From Epiperipatus broadwayi (lineage: Eukaryota > Onychophora > Udeonychophora > Euonychophora > Peripatidae), in the NCBI GenBank assembly GCA_028023455.1, contig JAQFVV010012420.1:8885194-8949193 (forward strand): a stretch of DNA of 64,000 nt, in the 5' to 3' direction. The translations under genes were made by a program, and so were the position numbers. The stretch's first letter is position 1, and the number at the start of each line of letters is the position of its first letter. Positions 62,069-64,000 of this stretch are shown here, piece by piece. The notes below the pieces were generated by a model. That model saw only the letters and a list, made by a program, of their open reading frames with translations, ran no database searches and was not told where the DNA came from.

Positions 62069-62258
62069 CATTTACTGTATCTATTAAGAAAAGATTACAT
62101 TTCATCCACAACATGCTTAGCATGCTTTCAACTATTGTATAGTCATATTCATTAGCAATATAAAATTATTGCTATTTATATGACTATATAATAATTGAAA
62201 GCATGCTAAACATATTACTTAAGGATAGTAATCTTTTCTTAACAGATATAGTAAATGT
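62069..62258. repeat. 190-bp inverted-repeat element (MITE-like)
   Basis: Arms 62069-62152 and about 62176-62258 are inverted: TATTAAGAAAAGATTAC matches GTAATCTTTTCTTAACA, and AGCATGCTTTCAA matches TTGAAAGCATGCT. TAGCAATA/TATTGCTA extends pairing into the centre. No target duplication is obvious. Confidence 0.8.
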
Positions 62259-63229
62259 AAACACTATTTAATTATTAAAAAGAAAGGATTGCATTCACGT
62301 TCTCTAATTTCATCCAAATGGTATTAAATCTGTCCTTTCTTGCTTTAGTCTTTAACACTTTATTTTTAATACACTAGTTACAAAAATTGTAATCAGCAAT
62401 TTTATTGAGTACAATTTTTTGGATTTGTCTTTTAAAAATACTTACAAAAATAGTTTTAGAATTTATATTATTCCGATAATGAAGAATGATTAATTAATTA
62501 TTATTTTATTACATAATAATAATTTTATTATAATTCAACTAATTTTTTTATATATTATCAGTTGTTTAACAAAAAATGGGGATTTCTTTTATCATTTACT
62601 CTATTCTTTAAAAGCTTTTAACTATTCTTTTTTAAAACTTTATAAGTTTCTTTTTGGTTAGTTTCTTTCATATTTTTATTCTTTCCAAAATGATTCAGAA
62701 ACTGTTGTAATGGAACAGATTTGATTATAGCTGGGGTGATGCAAAATTATCATACTCCAAAGCATCATTGTTTACAAACAAAATTAACATAAGTCAGTAT
62801 CTATAGCCAATAATAAGCAAACATCAATAACAATATGGCATCATCAGAGGTGGATCCAAATCAAGTTGGGGCCCCGAGTGGAAAAACTTTTGAGGCCCTC
62901 AAACTCAAGTTCTTAGAAAAAAAAATTAAAGTTAACTCTCTTTAAGATATTAACAAAAAATAAAAGTAATCAAAAATTTTATACCATAACATATTCAATG
63001 AATTTATTAAAAAACATATTTTACATGAATTTCCGTCTTGCTTTATTTCTTGCAAATTCGTCAATTATTTTTGCAGTGTCAATTCGACTTAAAACTTCCT
63101 GCTCTATATGCACAATAGCCATATTATTTAATCTTTACTCCTTAAAAAATTTTTTGCATGCTTTAAGACAGAAAACGATCTTTCTCCTGACACATTAGGT
63201 AAGGGTTAATATTAAAAGGAAATACCTCT
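62259..63229. other. Sequence without recognised features
   Basis: AT-rich. The stretch near 62840-62900 (GGTGGATCCAAATCAAGTTG, GGGGCCCCGAGTGG) is richer in G+C and may be a transposon scrap, but the adjoining open frame 62998-63198 has no firm motif. Confidence 0.4.
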
Positions 63230-63610
63230 GTAAGTTTGGTAGAAAAGATTTTTTGAAAATGTGCTTTATTATTGTTTATAAGTGGATAGGAGATTTAACA
63301 TTTAGCAAAAGAGCAATAAAGGGATTTCAGCTTATGTTTAGAGTATTAAGTAATGATCAAAAGTGAAATATATGGGTGAGAGATCAAATATATTGCACTG
63401 ACATCATAGAAAAAATTAAGAGTTGAAATGGAACTGGTTTAGATATTTTTTAGAAAAGATGACAAAAGAATGCCAGTTAAAGTCTTAAATTGAATTCCAA
63501 AAGATCTACAAAAAGATCATGTGTGAAATGGACTAATTAATGAAGTTTGCTAAAATTATGTAAAAAAAAGTTATGAAATGGAGAAACTGAATTAAACTAG
63601 ACATAACCTG
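63230..63610 (+). mobile_element. Decayed 3' tail of an RTE-type LINE
   Basis: Frames give WVRDQIYCTDIIEKIKS, then NGTGLDIF and LKSIEFQKIYKK-like text. This parallels the family's WIR-QT-V-DIIERIK, KW-WAGH and VL-W-PRD--R tail, which the copy at 54640-54830 shows much better. Many stops; only the C-terminal region remains. Confidence 0.6.
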
Positions 63611-64000
63611 ATAATGATTGAAAATAATAATTAACATATATACATGCATGATTACGTGGCAAATGTAGTTATTCAAACAATTATATACATATATGTTTAC
63701 TCTTGAATTACAAGATATAGTTGCAGATAGTGAGGAAAAATTAATTGCCAAGATCCAGATTCTTCCATGTTTTTATGCTACAATTGACAATGAATATATA
63801 CTATTACTTTTTAAAAGTATAAGATCTTGATGCATACGCAGAAATGAGTCAGAGAGGTTAAAAAATAAAGATAATCTTGAATCTATAAAAAGAATATTAC
63901 AAATATATTTGAATTTTATTGAGTCCATATCTAAGGTTAAATAAAATGTTAAAAATTTCTAGCCTTAAAAAAAACAAAAACATTAAATATGTTTGAAAGA

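Overview
This window is very AT-rich animal nuclear DNA. It carries short exons with GT..AG borders separated by long introns, and those introns are full of retroelements. No operons, ribosome-binding sites, CRISPR arrays or other prokaryotic features are visible. The host lineage cannot be fixed from sequence alone. RFX6 orthology together with Penelope-like and RTE elements fits an AT-rich invertebrate such as a mollusc, chelicerate, flatworm or cnidarian.

The one host gene I can support is the middle of an RFX6-type transcription factor gene on the + strand. Six exons (6463-6512, 11651-11810, 19561-19705, 20507-20601, 28110-28227, 55403-55525) join in perfect phase. Together they encode the region just before the dimerization domain and the dimerization domain itself. 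The winged-helix DNA-binding exons must lie left of the window; the C-terminal tail lies to the right or is too diverged to see. These 0.7 kb of coding sequence span 49 kb, including one intron of about 27 kb.

Region by region: 1-2100 has two dispersed repeats (families A and B) and a small inverted-repeat element. 5.2-5.5 kb holds a Penelope-like (PLE) endonuclease scrap. 7.5-10.14 kb is a nearly full-length but broken PLE on the - strand, with a small GC-rich insertion. 14.15-14.5 kb and 34.0-34.25 kb are further family B copies. 23.1-23.4 kb is a tRNA-derived SINE with a hammerhead-ribozyme-like tail. 26.4-27.43, 34.3-35.7, 50.03-51.35 and 56.56-56.71 kb are large inverted repeats; two of them visibly contain PLE endonuclease coding and three carry hammerhead-like cores. 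28.9-29.1 and 36.5-37.2 kb are hairpin-bearing repeats. 29.5-30.5 and 32.3-32.8 kb are family A copies. 37.2-37.9 kb is an unexplained coding-like island. 40.09-46.16 kb is an LTR retrotransposon on the - strand with 1.76 kb LTRs, a tRNA-Lys-like primer site, a coiled-coil gag-like ORF and no pol. 52.4-54.95 kb is a broken RTE-type LINE containing a nested 582-bp tandem dimer, and 63.2-63.6 kb is a second RTE tail.

The most interesting pattern is the recurring pairing of PLE 3' ends as head-to-head inverted copies, with CTGANGA-stem-GAAA motifs near the outer ends.
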